The notes under the pieces were generated by a model, which was given only the letters and a program-made list of their open reading frames with translations, was not told where the DNA came from and searched no databases. Made by a program: the position numbers and the translations under genes. From NCBI RefSeq assembly GCF_018598175.1, contig NZ_JAHESE010000003.1, positions 186,001 through 250,000 of the forward strand: a DNA stretch of 64,000 nucleotides, read 5' to 3'. This DNA is from Dawidia cretensis (GTDB lineage Bacteria; Bacteroidota; Bacteroidia; Cytophagales; Cyclobacteriaceae). Below, piece after piece: positions 17,869 through 26,241 of this stretch (the stretch's first letter is position 1; each line of letters starts with the position of its first letter).

Positions 17869-18675
17869 TCACCCATTGTCTTCAAAGCCCGGGTATAGCA
17901 ACATGCCCCCGTCGACAAACAACGTGATGCCGTTGACGTATTCCGAGTCGTCGGACGCCAGCCACACCGCTGCGCCGTTAACGTCTTCGGTCTCGCCAAT
18001 GCGTTTGGCAGGGATGAGCTTGAGCAGTTGATTATACGCCTGGGGTGTTTGCCAGGCAGCATAGTTAATGGGCGTACGGATCGCCCCCGGGCCGATGCTA
18101 TTGATGCGGATCTTCTGCGGCGCATACTCCTGCGCGATCGTTTTCATCAGCATCATCACGCCCCCCTTGGAGGCCGCATAATTGGCGTGGCCCGCCCACG
18201 GAATAACTTCGTGCACCGAGCTGATACAAATGATCTTGCCCATCGATTTAGAACGCTCGGGCACCATGCCGCGACGCATAAATTCTTTAATAGCCTCGCG
18301 CGCACACAGAAACTGCCCGGTCAGATTGATGCCGATCACCTGGTTCCACTCCTCCAACGTCATCTCATGGAATTTGGCATCTTTCTGTAACCCCGCGTTG
18401 TTGATCAGAATATCAACGGTACCATAGCGCTTAATGGTCTCGGCAAACATAGCCTTCACGTCCTCCTCTTTACTGACGTTGGCCTTGATCGTAAACCCCT
18501 CGCCGCCGCCGGCGTGTATTTCTTTCAACACCTCCGCCGCCTTGTCGGGGCTGCTCGAATAGTTCACCACCACGCGGGCACCTTCCCGCGCCAGCGCCCT
18601 GGCAATGCCCGCCCCGATACCCGAGCTGGCACCCGTAACGATTGCAACCTGATCCTGCAGTTTCTTTTTGTCCAT
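17869..18675 (-). CDS. SDR oxidoreductase (glucose 1-dehydrogenase-like)
   Basis: 268 residues. It is a classical short-chain dehydrogenase: nucleotide-binding TGASSGIGAGIARAL (~14-30), NNAG in the middle, the catalytic Ser in ICISSVHEVIPW, and YAASKGG with the catalytic Tyr and Lys. The C-terminus SEYVNGITLFVDGGMLLYPG is typical of glucose/sugar dehydrogenases of this family. It is the first gene of the minus-strand cluster with the glucosidase and GH15, so oxidation of a sugar released by those enzymes is a reasonable inference. The cofactor is probably NADP or NAD; the motif alone does not decide. Confidence 0.93.
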   Translation of the reverse strand: MDKKKLQDQVAIVTGASSGIGAGIARALAREGARVVVNYSSSPDKAAEVLKEIHAGGGEGFTIKANVSKEEDVKAMFAETIKRYGTVDILINNAGLQKDAKFHEMTLEEWNQVIGINLTGQFLCAREAIKEFMRRGMVPERSKSMGKIICISSVHEVIPWAGHANYAASKGGVMMLMKTIAQEYAPQKIRINSIGPGAIRTPINYAAWQTPQAYNQLLKLIPAKRIGETEDVNGAAVWLASDDSEYVNGITLFVDGGMLLYPGFEDNG

Positions 18676-18746
18676 GGATTCCCTTTTTTACATTATTGAT
18701 TTACGAATATTATCACGGTAATGCAAAAGCGTGCCAGGGATATGCA

Positions 18747-20066
18747 CTACGAAGAGTACCAGTCTCCTGCAGCGTATAAAGGAATGACAACGATATTGTT
18801 ATAGGTTGAATAGTTCTCTAGCGAGAACCGAACACCGTAAGGTGACTTCTTTTCTTGTAAGAACAAGTGCATGCTTTGCATAGAACCCTTTTTCCCTGAC
18901 TTTACTTCAATGGGAATAATTTGCCCTGACTTTTGAGTAACATAGTCTACCTCTGCGTTGCTGCTTTTGGCTTCGCGGCGCCAATAAAAAAGGGATTCTT
19001 GCCGATAACATGAAGCAGCTTTGAGCAATTCCAATCCAACATATTGTTCGGCAATGGCACCTTTATTAATGACATCAAAATCAGTTTCTAAAAACAACTC
19101 ACCGATGTTTAATTGGAGCAGCCGTTGAAATATTCCCGTGTCTAATAACAGAAGCTTTTTACTCTTATCATTTACCTCGGCACCCAGTGGAATCCCATTA
19201 GAAGCCGAATGCGTTACAGCGATGACTAATCCCCCCATCGTCAATAGATCCACAGCTTCTTTTATCTGTTTGTACGTGGAAGAGATGGCCGCCTTTGAAT
19301 AAATAAATTTACCTCCTGACTGCTGTATAATGGAATCGAAGACCTCTGTGATACGTAAAAAAGGCACGTGGTTTTTATACCTGGCGAAATCGGTCCGCAG
19401 TGAGGTGACTAAATCATCGAGCACGCGGCTACACCGTATAAGGTCGTTACTTTCAACGTATGTGGCCACAACCTCCGGCATACCGCCCAGCACCAAAAAC
19501 CGCTTGAAGTGCGTGATTAGTTTTTGATGGATTACATCCGTCAACGGGTTGCCGGGAGAGGCTTTTGCTTTGTGTGTTACAAGCCCGGACTCTCCAACGG
19601 CAGTAAGGTATTCATTAAAGGAAAGGGGGTAAACGAATATAGAGCGAATCCTCCCCACGCCGAAGGAAGGAATCTCAGCAAGTGCAAATTCAAGCAATGA
19701 GCCCGCCGCAATGACATGTAGTTCAGGATACTTCTCATAAAAAAATCGCAGGGAGGAAATGGCCGGAATACAGGCCTGAATCTCATCAAAAAAAAGCAAC
19801 GTCTTTCCTGGAACAATCGGCGTATTGTAAAGCACCGAAAGGGTCTCACAAAGCTCGAGCGGATCCAGGTCGCCCTCAAATACCTTATGAACCTGACGTT
19901 GTTCTTCGAAGTTGATTTCCAGGAAGTGCGTGAATTGACGCGCCAGATGCCGGATAGCCGTTGATTTTCCCACTTGGCGCGCACCACGGAGTAGCAATGG
20001 CTTTCCTTGTTTTTCAGCCCGCCACGCAAGCAATTCTTGATCAATATGGCGACTAATGTAAGGCAC
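18747..20066 (-). CDS. AAA-type ATPase with DUF4143 (archaeal-ATPase-like)
   Basis: 439 residues, soluble. The N-terminal ATPase has Walker A GARQVGKST (~28-36), Walker B LLFFDEIQA (~90-98) and a sensor region HVIAAGSLLEFAL. FVYPLSFNEYLTAVG and the C-terminal DUF4143 region (~200-400, with YVGLELLKAA and a PD-(D/E)XK-like AEVDYVTQKSGQIIPIEVKSG) follow. The last motif, E-V-D-x(n)-E-V-K, is the usual nuclease-like core of this family, whose function is unknown; many copies are lineage-specific and mobile. The lower G+C and lone position fit an acquired gene. Its 5' flank carries the 33-bp repeats described separately. Confidence 0.92.
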   Translation of the reverse strand: MPYISRHIDQELLAWRAEKQGKPLLLRGARQVGKSTAIRHLARQFTHFLEINFEEQRQVHKVFEGDLDPLELCETLSVLYNTPIVPGKTLLFFDEIQACIPAISSLRFFYEKYPELHVIAAGSLLEFALAEIPSFGVGRIRSIFVYPLSFNEYLTAVGESGLVTHKAKASPGNPLTDVIHQKLITHFKRFLVLGGMPEVVATYVESNDLIRCSRVLDDLVTSLRTDFARYKNHVPFLRITEVFDSIIQQSGGKFIYSKAAISSTYKQIKEAVDLLTMGGLVIAVTHSASNGIPLGAEVNDKSKKLLLLDTGIFQRLLQLNIGELFLETDFDVINKGAIAEQYVGLELLKAASCYRQESLFYWRREAKSSNAEVDYVTQKSGQIIPIEVKSGKKGSMQSMHLFLQEKKSPYGVRFSLENYSTYNNIVVIPLYAAGDWYSS

Positions 20067-20115
20067 TTATAATGAGTGTTTTACGTTCTGTCGAGAGGCT
20101 GCACCGTCCGTAAAA

Positions 20116-20232
20116 GCTATTTAACAAGGCAATATTACTCCTATTTTGTCTATTTAGCAAGGCAATAATATCCATTCCAATGCTATTTTACAAGGCAATC
20201 TGAGTCACTCCGATGCTATTTTACAAGGCAAT
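20116..20232. repeat. Four direct repeats, 18-bp core, exact 33-bp period
   Basis: Copies start at 20116, 20149, 20182 and 20215. The core consensus is GCTATTTTACAAGGCAAT; copies 3 and 4 are identical, copy 1 differs at one base and copy 2 at two. The three 15-bp spacers differ from one another (attactcctattttg, aatatccattccaat, ctgagtcactccgat). The block lies 50-166 bp upstream of the DUF4143 ATPase start and just past the terminator of the upstream gene. Iteron-like protein-binding sites are the simplest reading. Confidence 0.9.
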
Positions 20233-20246
20233 GACCCCCAGAAAAG

Positions 20247-20276
20247 AAAAAAGGCCAGCGTAAGCCGACCTCTTTT
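20247..20276 (-). terminator. Terminator of the DUF5107/TPR gene
   Basis: On the minus strand GGTCGGC-ttac-GCTGGCC (7-bp stem with G-U pairs, extended by A/T pairs) is followed by TTTTTTC. It starts 26 bp past the stop codon of the minus-strand gene. Confidence 0.75.
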
Positions 20277-20301
20277 CCGTTCTCAACCAATATATAATGC
20301 A

Positions 20302-23300
20302 CTACGCCACAGTCGGCTGAAGCATCAGACGATTCATCTTCCGATGGAAGAATGCCCCTAAATGATTGGCATTTGCCGCGAGCACGGCCTGGAAGTGTTC
20401 TTCTGCCTGCGCGCCCTGCCCCAGGCCCAGGTGCCCCAGACCCATGATGTAGTGGCAGTGAATGCGATTGCGTAGATCAAGATCCTGGTCGAAAACCAGC
20501 AGATCGGGCAGTGACACCGCGAAGTAATCGATGCGGATCTTGTCGTTCAGGTGCGCGGCACCGAAGTCAATCAGGCGCTGAAAGATCGTCGTAGCCTGGT
20601 CAGGCGTGCCAAGCTTCCTCCAACCGAGACCCTGGTAAAAGATCTTGTCGGGCTGCTGGTCGTTGTAATAGATCGCCTGTGCCGGCTCGCTTAGCCCCTG
20701 CGTAGTCTTCCGGAAAAAAGCTTCCGCTTGAGCCGGCTGGTCGAGCGCCTCGTAGCAACAACCCTTCAGATAGAAGATATCATTTTCCTGGGCGCCGTAC
20801 AGCTTGCCTTCGCCCAGGTTGTGCGGATACGTTTCAGCGGCTTCCAACAGTCCAAGGGCTTCGGTATAGGCACCTTGCAAAATAGCCTCTTTAGCCAGCT
20901 CGAGGTGGCAGAGCAGGTATTGACCTACCACCTTGCCCTCGCCGCCTTCCCACGGGTGGAAGATGCGTGCCGCCAGCAGTTGACGTGCCTGTTGGAACTG
21001 ACCCAACAGATTATACAGCGTGACACGCTCCAGGTATAGATCGTCGCGGTCCACCGTCAGGTCGAGATGTTTCTCCAACAGCGCCAGGCGCTCGGCGTGG
21101 GGCTTGTTCAGTTGCTTGTAAAGCTGATCCAGCTCCATCAGCACCCGCGCATCGGTAGGGTTAAGCGCAAAGGCCTGCTGCAGGGACTTCAGGGCTTTCT
21201 GAGCATCTTGTTGTTTGTTGTAATACGCCAGCGCCAGGTTGCGATGGGCCGTCGGGAACGAGGCATCGTACTGCACCGACTTCTCCCAGCACGCAATGGC
21301 CTCCGTATACTGACGGTTGGCATACCAGTAGTTGCCGAGATAATAATGCGCCTTGGCGTCGCCCGCGTTGGCTGCCAGCGCGGCTTGCAGCACAGGTACA
21401 TCCTCCAAACGGTTCGGAAAACAATAGTCGGGCGCCGCGGCGGCGGCTTGGGCGTACCACTGACTGGCGGCAGTCGTATCGTGCATCAGTCCGGCGAAGT
21501 AACCCAGGTAGTAAAGCACCATGGGGTAAGTGGGCTGGCCCTCTTTCAAGGAAAGCTTCAGGAAGCTGGAGGCTTCTGCATACAGCCCCGCATGCGCGTA
21601 GTCAAACGCATACTCGATATAATTGTGCACATACCCGCGTATCAGGCGCTGCAGCTGACCGGTCTTGTCGGCGGCAGCCGCGGCGTTGGTTTCAGGCAGC
21701 ATGACTTCTTCGTACAGGCAACCATAATTAAAATTGTCAATCGCCAGCGAAGCCGCAATCCACGCATGCGCATCGGCCGTGCGGCCTAACTTGCGCAGTA
21801 GCACAGCTTTCAGGTGACGTGCGGTATGGCTGTGATAGTTGCGTACCAGCGACTTCTCCACCAGGTCGAGCGCCTCTTCGTAAGAGCCTCTGCGTGTAGC
21901 CAGGCGTGCCAGCTGCAGATAAGCACTGTCTTGCCAGGCAGCATTCCGGCACGCTTTATAGAATACGTCAAACGCTTCGTCATACCGACCCAGGTAGGAG
22001 AGACAGAGGCCAAGATTGAAATACGGCTCGCCGTCATACGGGTTAGGATTGCGTTGAGTCAGCGTAGCGATGGCCGTGCGGAAGTACGGCTCTGCCTGTG
22101 CGAGCTGACCACGCTTAAGAAACCACAAGCCGAGCGCATTGTTATTGCGAACATCGCCAGGCTCGCGGCGCAAGGCCTCCTGGTAGTAATCGGTGGCGCG
22201 ATACGTGGCGTGACGGTATTGCTCAATATGTAAGCCTGTAAGAAAGAGCTGCTCCACGCTTGTGATCACAGCGGGGGCCAACGCCGGACTGGCCGGATTG
22301 GGAACAGGCTTCACTTCGGGCTTATCCGGTTGATACTCCACCAGTACTTTGCCGGTAGCGCTACGCAATACCAAACGAACTTGTTCCGCCTGCGGTACGC
22401 TGTCAAGCTTCACGGTGGCAGTATAAATGTGCTCGGGCGATACGGTAATCACTTCCTGATGCACACCACGGCCAGTATGAAATACCTCCAGTGTGGCGCC
22501 TTCGTACAGCGCCGTGGCATATAATTTTATAGCAACCGACGAACCTTGCAGCTCCAGGCTCACCATCGCGTCGCGGGTGGCATTCTTCACAACCCCCAGC
22601 TCGCCGTAGGGCATAAAGTACTGCGTAAACGTACGTTCTTCAAAAGGCTGAATCCACGAGAAGTCGGGCTGGTTGTCGGTAAAGACACCCGTCATCAATT
22701 CGATATAGGGGCCGTCTTCGTCGGTCAGGTTGCGGTCCCACGCGTAACCAAACTCGCCGTTACCCCACGTCCATTGTTTTTTGCCCGGCGACACATGGTG
22801 GTTGGCCACGTGCAGCAACCCGCCACGCGAGTCGTGCTCGTATCCGCCCATAAAGTCATACTTGGACGTGATCGCCATATACGACGTCGGCACCGGTATA
22901 TTTTTATAGCGCGAAATATCCACGCCGGCCGAATAATCTACTTTATAGTAAGTACCCTTCGCGATCGGAAACTCCGATACATCGCGCTTACCGTGATCAA
23001 ACACCGCGTGCACGTCCGGCGGGAAAACCGATTGATAGTCGTCGTTTACTTTTACGGCCGGGTTAGCCCACCACAAAAACGTCTGCGGAAAAGGTGTACG
23101 GTTGTAGAGCTTTGCGTTGATCTCCAGATACGCCTTGTCGGGATACAGGCGAAAACCCGCCATACCCTTCGTGCGGAACATCCGCTCCACTTCGTTTACC
23201 CATACTGTCTTGCTGCCGTCGGCATGCTCCTCAATCGTATAATCGATCGCGTCGAACGTGCTGGGGCGGTGGTGCTGCGGCCAGTTAAATTCAATGCCGC

Positions 23301-23646
23301 CCGAGATCCAGGGCCCCGTCAACCCTACCAGTGCCGGTTTGATGACCTGGTTATAATATACAAAGTGCCGCTGTCGGATCTTGTCAAAAGCCATTTGCAC
23401 ACGGCCGCCAAGCTCGGGCAGGATCATGATCTTGAGATAGTGGTTCTCCAGGAACAACGCCCGGTAAGACTGATCATGTTTTTCGTCCAGTATCTTTTCG
23501 ATGACCGGGTGCGGATAGACCACGCCACTGCTGCCCTGGTAAACACGGTTCTCAAGAAAGATTGGATTTTTTTCTGGTTTACCCACTCCGTACGTAGGAA
23601 TGACGACGCTTTCCTCCCAGACGGACACTTGGCTATTGATTTTCAT
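20302..23646 (-). CDS. DUF5107 + TPR-repeat protein
   Basis: 1114 residues, no signal peptide. Residues ~30-360 are a DUF5107 domain with the look of a galactose-mutarotase-like beta-sandwich: NHYLKIMILPELGGRVQMA, GGIEFNWPQHHRP, FLWWANPAV, GKKQWTWGNGEFGYAWDR and YIELMTGVFTDNQPDFSW. Residues ~460-1100 are TPR arrays (for example YFNLGLCLSYLGRYDEAFDV, AHYYLGNYWYANRQYTEAI, AHRNLALAYYNKQQDAQKAL). Such proteins are found near carbohydrate loci, but no activity is assigned here. It is divergent from the AraC gene with 96 bp between the starts, so they probably share control. A cytoplasmic sugar-handling role is inference. Confidence 0.88.
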   Translation of the reverse strand: MKINSQVSVWEESVVIPTYGVGKPEKNPIFLENRVYQGSSGVVYPHPVIEKILDEKHDQSYRALFLENHYLKIMILPELGGRVQMAFDKIRQRHFVYYNQVIKPALVGLTGPWISGGIEFNWPQHHRPSTFDAIDYTIEEHADGSKTVWVNEVERMFRTKGMAGFRLYPDKAYLEINAKLYNRTPFPQTFLWWANPAVKVNDDYQSVFPPDVHAVFDHGKRDVSEFPIAKGTYYKVDYSAGVDISRYKNIPVPTSYMAITSKYDFMGGYEHDSRGGLLHVANHHVSPGKKQWTWGNGEFGYAWDRNLTDEDGPYIELMTGVFTDNQPDFSWIQPFEERTFTQYFMPYGELGVVKNATRDAMVSLELQGSSVAIKLYATALYEGATLEVFHTGRGVHQEVITVSPEHIYTATVKLDSVPQAEQVRLVLRSATGKVLVEYQPDKPEVKPVPNPASPALAPAVITSVEQLFLTGLHIEQYRHATYRATDYYQEALRREPGDVRNNNALGLWFLKRGQLAQAEPYFRTAIATLTQRNPNPYDGEPYFNLGLCLSYLGRYDEAFDVFYKACRNAAWQDSAYLQLARLATRRGSYEEALDLVEKSLVRNYHSHTARHLKAVLLRKLGRTADAHAWIAASLAIDNFNYGCLYEEVMLPETNAAAAADKTGQLQRLIRGYVHNYIEYAFDYAHAGLYAEASSFLKLSLKEGQPTYPMVLYYLGYFAGLMHDTTAASQWYAQAAAAAPDYCFPNRLEDVPVLQAALAANAGDAKAHYYLGNYWYANRQYTEAIACWEKSVQYDASFPTAHRNLALAYYNKQQDAQKALKSLQQAFALNPTDARVLMELDQLYKQLNKPHAERLALLEKHLDLTVDRDDLYLERVTLYNLLGQFQQARQLLAARIFHPWEGGEGKVVGQYLLCHLELAKEAILQGAYTEALGLLEAAETYPHNLGEGKLYGAQENDIFYLKGCCYEALDQPAQAEAFFRKTTQGLSEPAQAIYYNDQQPDKIFYQGLGWRKLGTPDQATTIFQRLIDFGAAHLNDKIRIDYFAVSLPDLLVFDQDLDLRNRIHCHYIMGLGHLGLGQGAQAEEHFQAVLAANANHLGAFFHRKMNRLMLQPTVA

Positions 23647-23691
23647 CTAAAACGATTGTTTTTTGCAAAAATATCGGTCCTTTGCCCCTTA

Positions 23692-23722
23692 TTGGATGGA
23701 CTAAGTTTCTCTTTTGATGGAC
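23692..23722. promoter_or_regulatory. Direct repeats 21 bp apart, candidate AraC-type operator
   Basis: TTGGATGGAC (23692-23701) and TTTGATGGAC (23713-23722) match at nine of ten bases and are offset by exactly 21 bp, two helical turns. AraC-family proteins commonly bind direct half-sites at this spacing. The pair lies between the DUF5107 gene and the AraC gene, ending 20 bp before the latter's start. Compare the pair at 24652-24682. Confidence 0.55.
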
Positions 23723-23742
23723 AATCTTATTGCGCTAAAAAC

Positions 23743-24627
23743 ATGCAGACAATTCGTAAACGGGAGGGATTCGAAGGACAACGGGCCATTGTGCTACCCA
23801 AAAAAATACTGGAAGTATGCGGCTATACCCCCCCGGTGAATGCATTATATATAACAGACATCGGCTTTTACCCCCGGGCCACCTATCACTATCGCGAGCG
23901 CCCCAACGGCATCTCCCAAAACATCCTTATCTATTGCACAGAAGGAAAAGGATGGCTCGAAGTGCCCACGGGCACATACAAAGTAAACCCCAATGAATTC
24001 CTGATCATCCCGGCAGACATGCCGCACAAATATGGCGCCGACGAAAAAAGCCCATGGACCATTCATTGGGTACATTTTAAAGGCATCCAGGCGCCCTACT
24101 TTGCCTCCCTGCTATCGCGTCAGTACAAGGAGTATGTAAACTATTCGCCCTTTCTCGACGAGCGCATCCGGATCTTCGATTCCATCGCTCGGGCACTCGA
24201 GAGCGGCTATAGCCTCGATAACTTAACCTACTCCAACATCAGCTTTGCCTACCTGCTGGCATCGTTTTCCTTTCCCGAGAAATTTGCGTTGGCACACCAT
24301 ACCATTCAGAAGGATACTGTAGACCTATCGATCGAATACATGCAGCAGCACCTCGATGTGTCGCTTACGCTGGAACAGATGGCATCAGCAATTAATCTAT
24401 CTGTGTCCCATTACTCCAGCATCTTCCGGAAAAAGACCGGCTACTCGCCAGTCGTGTATTTCAACCACCTCAAGATCCAGCACGCTTGCCAGTATCTGCA
24501 GTTCACAACATTGAGAATCAACGAGATATCATCAAAAGTTGGCATCGAAGACCCGTATTATTTCTCCCGAATGTTTACCAAGATCATGGGCATTTCGCCC
24601 CAGGAATACCGCAACAAAAAAGGATGA
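23743..24627 (+). CDS. AraC-family transcriptional regulator
   Basis: 294 residues from the ATG at 23743. The frame is open far upstream, but that extension is antisense to the DUF5107 gene and reads as low-complexity Arg/His-rich protein. Residues ~30-130 are a cupin-like sensor domain (ISQNILIYCTEGKGWLEV, NEFLIIPADMPHKYG, WTIHWVHFKG). Residues ~195-292 are two HTH motifs (SLTLEQMASAINLSVSHYSS, and INEISSKVGIEDPYYFSRMF followed by GISPQEYRN). It is the likely activator of the adjoining alpha-galactoside genes, with an inducer such as melibiose or galactose. That pairing rests on position and on the repeated 21-bp-spaced sites. Confidence 0.93.
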   Translation: MQTIRKREGFEGQRAIVLPKKILEVCGYTPPVNALYITDIGFYPRATYHYRERPNGISQNILIYCTEGKGWLEVPTGTYKVNPNEFLIIPADMPHKYGADEKSPWTIHWVHFKGIQAPYFASLLSRQYKEYVNYSPFLDERIRIFDSIARALESGYSLDNLTYSNISFAYLLASFSFPEKFALAHHTIQKDTVDLSIEYMQQHLDVSLTLEQMASAINLSVSHYSSIFRKKTGYSPVVYFNHLKIQHACQYLQFTTLRINEISSKVGIEDPYYFSRMFTKIMGISPQEYRNKKG

Positions 24628-24651
24628 GCTAAATTTTACGACCATAAGAAA

Positions 24652-24682
24652 GTCCATGATTTAAGTTTAATTCTCCATTCAA
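24652..24682. promoter_or_regulatory. Second pair of 21-bp-spaced sites upstream of the sugar transporter
   Basis: On the minus strand the sites read AATCATGGAC (24652-24661) and TTGAATGGAG (24673-24682), offset by exactly 21 bp. They share the ATGGA(C/G) core with the sites at 23692-23722. They sit 48-78 bp upstream of the transporter gene, suitable for AraC control. The motif is short, so this is a hypothesis. Confidence 0.45.
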
Positions 24683-24689
24683 ACGTTTG
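24680..24689. promoter_or_regulatory. CAAACGTTTG palindrome / possible -7 box
   Basis: A perfect 10-bp palindrome with central CG, as in LacI-family operators. The right half, AACGTTTG, also matches seven of eight positions of the Bacteroidota -7 element (TAnnTTTG). It lies 41 bp upstream of the transporter start and could be the promoter core rather than an operator. Confidence 0.35.
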
Positions 24690-24729
24690 CATTCTTGCCC
24701 CAATTTTGTAGGAAACGATTTCGGTCTTT

Positions 24730-26061
24730 ATGGGGAAGAGCTCTTATGTATTTTTAATCAGTCTGATTGCCGCGTTCGGAGGACTTTTGTTCGGCTTCGA
24801 CATAGCCATCTTTTCGGGCACGATACCCTTTCTGCAGCCTTACTATCAGCTCACCGACGCACAACTGGGCTGGACCGGTAGTTCCCTCTACGTAGGATGT
24901 ATCATCGGCACGCTGATGACCGGCTACCTCACCGATCGTTACGGCCGCAAGCTGCCGCTGACATTTGCCGCGGGCATCTTTATGGTGTCGTCTTTACTGA
25001 TGGGCTGGTCTTCCACCTATACCTGGTTGATTGTATGGCGCATTATGGCCGGCATCGGCGTGGGCGCGGCGTCTATGCTGTCGCCACTCTATATAGCAGA
25101 AGTAAGCCCCGCCGCCATTCGCGGTCGCATGGTATCGGTCAACCAATTGACCGTCGTGATCGGCATTCTGTTAGCATACTTCTCGAACTACCTGCTCGCC
25201 GACCTGGAAAACAACTGGCGTTGGATGTTTGCGTCGGGAGCCATCCCCGCCGTGCTGTTCTTTGTTTGCGTATTTCTGGTGCCCGAAAGCCCGCGCTGGC
25301 TCTTAAGCAAAGGCCGCGTGGAGGAAGCCCGTCTGGTGTTGCTGCGCCTGGCCAGTAGCGCGACGGTGGTAGACGCCGAAATCCAAACGATTCAAACCGG
25401 CATGACCCGCGAGGTAAAAGGCAAGCTGCGCGATTTGATTCAACCTGGCATCGCCTTCATCGTCATGCTCGGCATCACGATGGCCATCTTCCAACAGATC
25501 TCCGGCGCGAACGCCATCTTCTTCTATGCACCCATCATTTTTGAAAAGGCTGGAATGAATGTAAAAGATCAGCTCTTTCAACAGATCATGATCGGGGCCA
25601 TCAACTTGCTCTTTACACTGCTGGCCATGCAGCTTGTCGACAGGCTGGGCCGCAAGAAACTGATGCTGGTCGGGTCAGCGCTCATGGCGATGTGGCTTTT
25701 TCTCGTAGGACTGTGCTACGCGCTGGGGTTATTCCAGGGATACTGGCTTACTGTTTTTGTACTCGCTTTTATTGCCACCTATGCTACCACGCTGGCACCC
25801 GTCACGTGGGTACTCATCTCCGAGATCTTTCCGACCAAGGTGCGTGGCATCGCCGTGTCGGTAGCAACCTGTGCGCTATGGACGGCGTGCTTTGCGCTGG
25901 CCTATGGTTTCCCGGTCATGATCGCATCACTCGATGCGCCCCAGACCTTCTTTATATTCTCTGGCGTATGCCTGCTCTACTTCTTCATTCTGCTAAAATA
26001 TATACCCGAAACCAAGGGCAAGACCCTGGAGCAGTTTGAGACCGAGATCATACGACACTAA
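24730..26061 (+). CDS. Sugar porter (MFS), sugar-proton symporter type
   Basis: 443 residues, twelve predicted transmembrane segments. Sugar-porter signatures are all present: GGLLFGFDIAIFSGTIPFL in TM1, DRYGRK after TM2, PESPRWLLSKGR before the central loop, QQISGANAIFFYAPIIFEKA in TM7, DRLGRKKLM, and PETKGKTLEQFE at the C-terminus. It imports a mono- or disaccharide across the inner membrane. The position between the AraC gene and susCD-GH36-GH97 suggests galactose, melibiose or a similar sugar. 102 bp separate it from the regulator; it is the likely first gene of the utilisation operon. Confidence 0.95.
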   Translation: MGKSSYVFLISLIAAFGGLLFGFDIAIFSGTIPFLQPYYQLTDAQLGWTGSSLYVGCIIGTLMTGYLTDRYGRKLPLTFAAGIFMVSSLLMGWSSTYTWLIVWRIMAGIGVGAASMLSPLYIAEVSPAAIRGRMVSVNQLTVVIGILLAYFSNYLLADLENNWRWMFASGAIPAVLFFVCVFLVPESPRWLLSKGRVEEARLVLLRLASSATVVDAEIQTIQTGMTREVKGKLRDLIQPGIAFIVMLGITMAIFQQISGANAIFFYAPIIFEKAGMNVKDQLFQQIMIGAINLLFTLLAMQLVDRLGRKKLMLVGSALMAMWLFLVGLCYALGLFQGYWLTVFVLAFIATYATTLAPVTWVLISEIFPTKVRGIAVSVATCALWTACFALAYGFPVMIASLDAPQTFFIFSGVCLLYFFILLKYIPETKGKTLEQFETEIIRH

Positions 26062-26130
26062 AAAGCTCCTATGAAATAATACCCGAAACACCGAAACACT
26101 TACCGAAACACTATTCAAAACAATTACCCT

Positions 26131-26241
26131 ATGAAAAGGAAAACTCTACTTCCTATGGCCGCGCCATACCCAATCGCGAGCGCAACAACCGTGTGCGTAC
26201 CGGTTCGATCCGATGAACGACCTAACGCCACGATCCTATGA
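26131..26241 (+). CDS. Possible 36-residue leader ORF overlapping the susC start
   Basis: ATG at 26131 begins MKRKTLLPMAAPYPIASATT; the frame ends at TGA 26239-26241, overlapping the susC ATG (26238) as ATGA. The start AAAAGGAAAAC resembles the beginning of a signal sequence. Stop-start overlap would allow translational coupling, but the peptide may also be a chance frame. It shows no known motif. Confidence 0.35.
   Translation: MKRKTLLPMAAPYPIASATTVCVPVRSDERPNATIL

Noticed and set aside
20116-20232. CRISPR array
   Set aside because: Repeats are only 18 bp, spacers only 15 bp, four units, and no cas gene is present.
20116-20232. Coding tandem repeat (LFxKAI)
   Set aside because: A stop precedes the first unit, another interrupts the third spacer, and there is no start codon.
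22546-23742. Long in-frame N-terminal extension of the AraC regulator
   Set aside because: It is antisense to the DUF5107 gene, rich in Arg/His and without domain similarity. The cupin-HTH protein starts well at ATG 23743.
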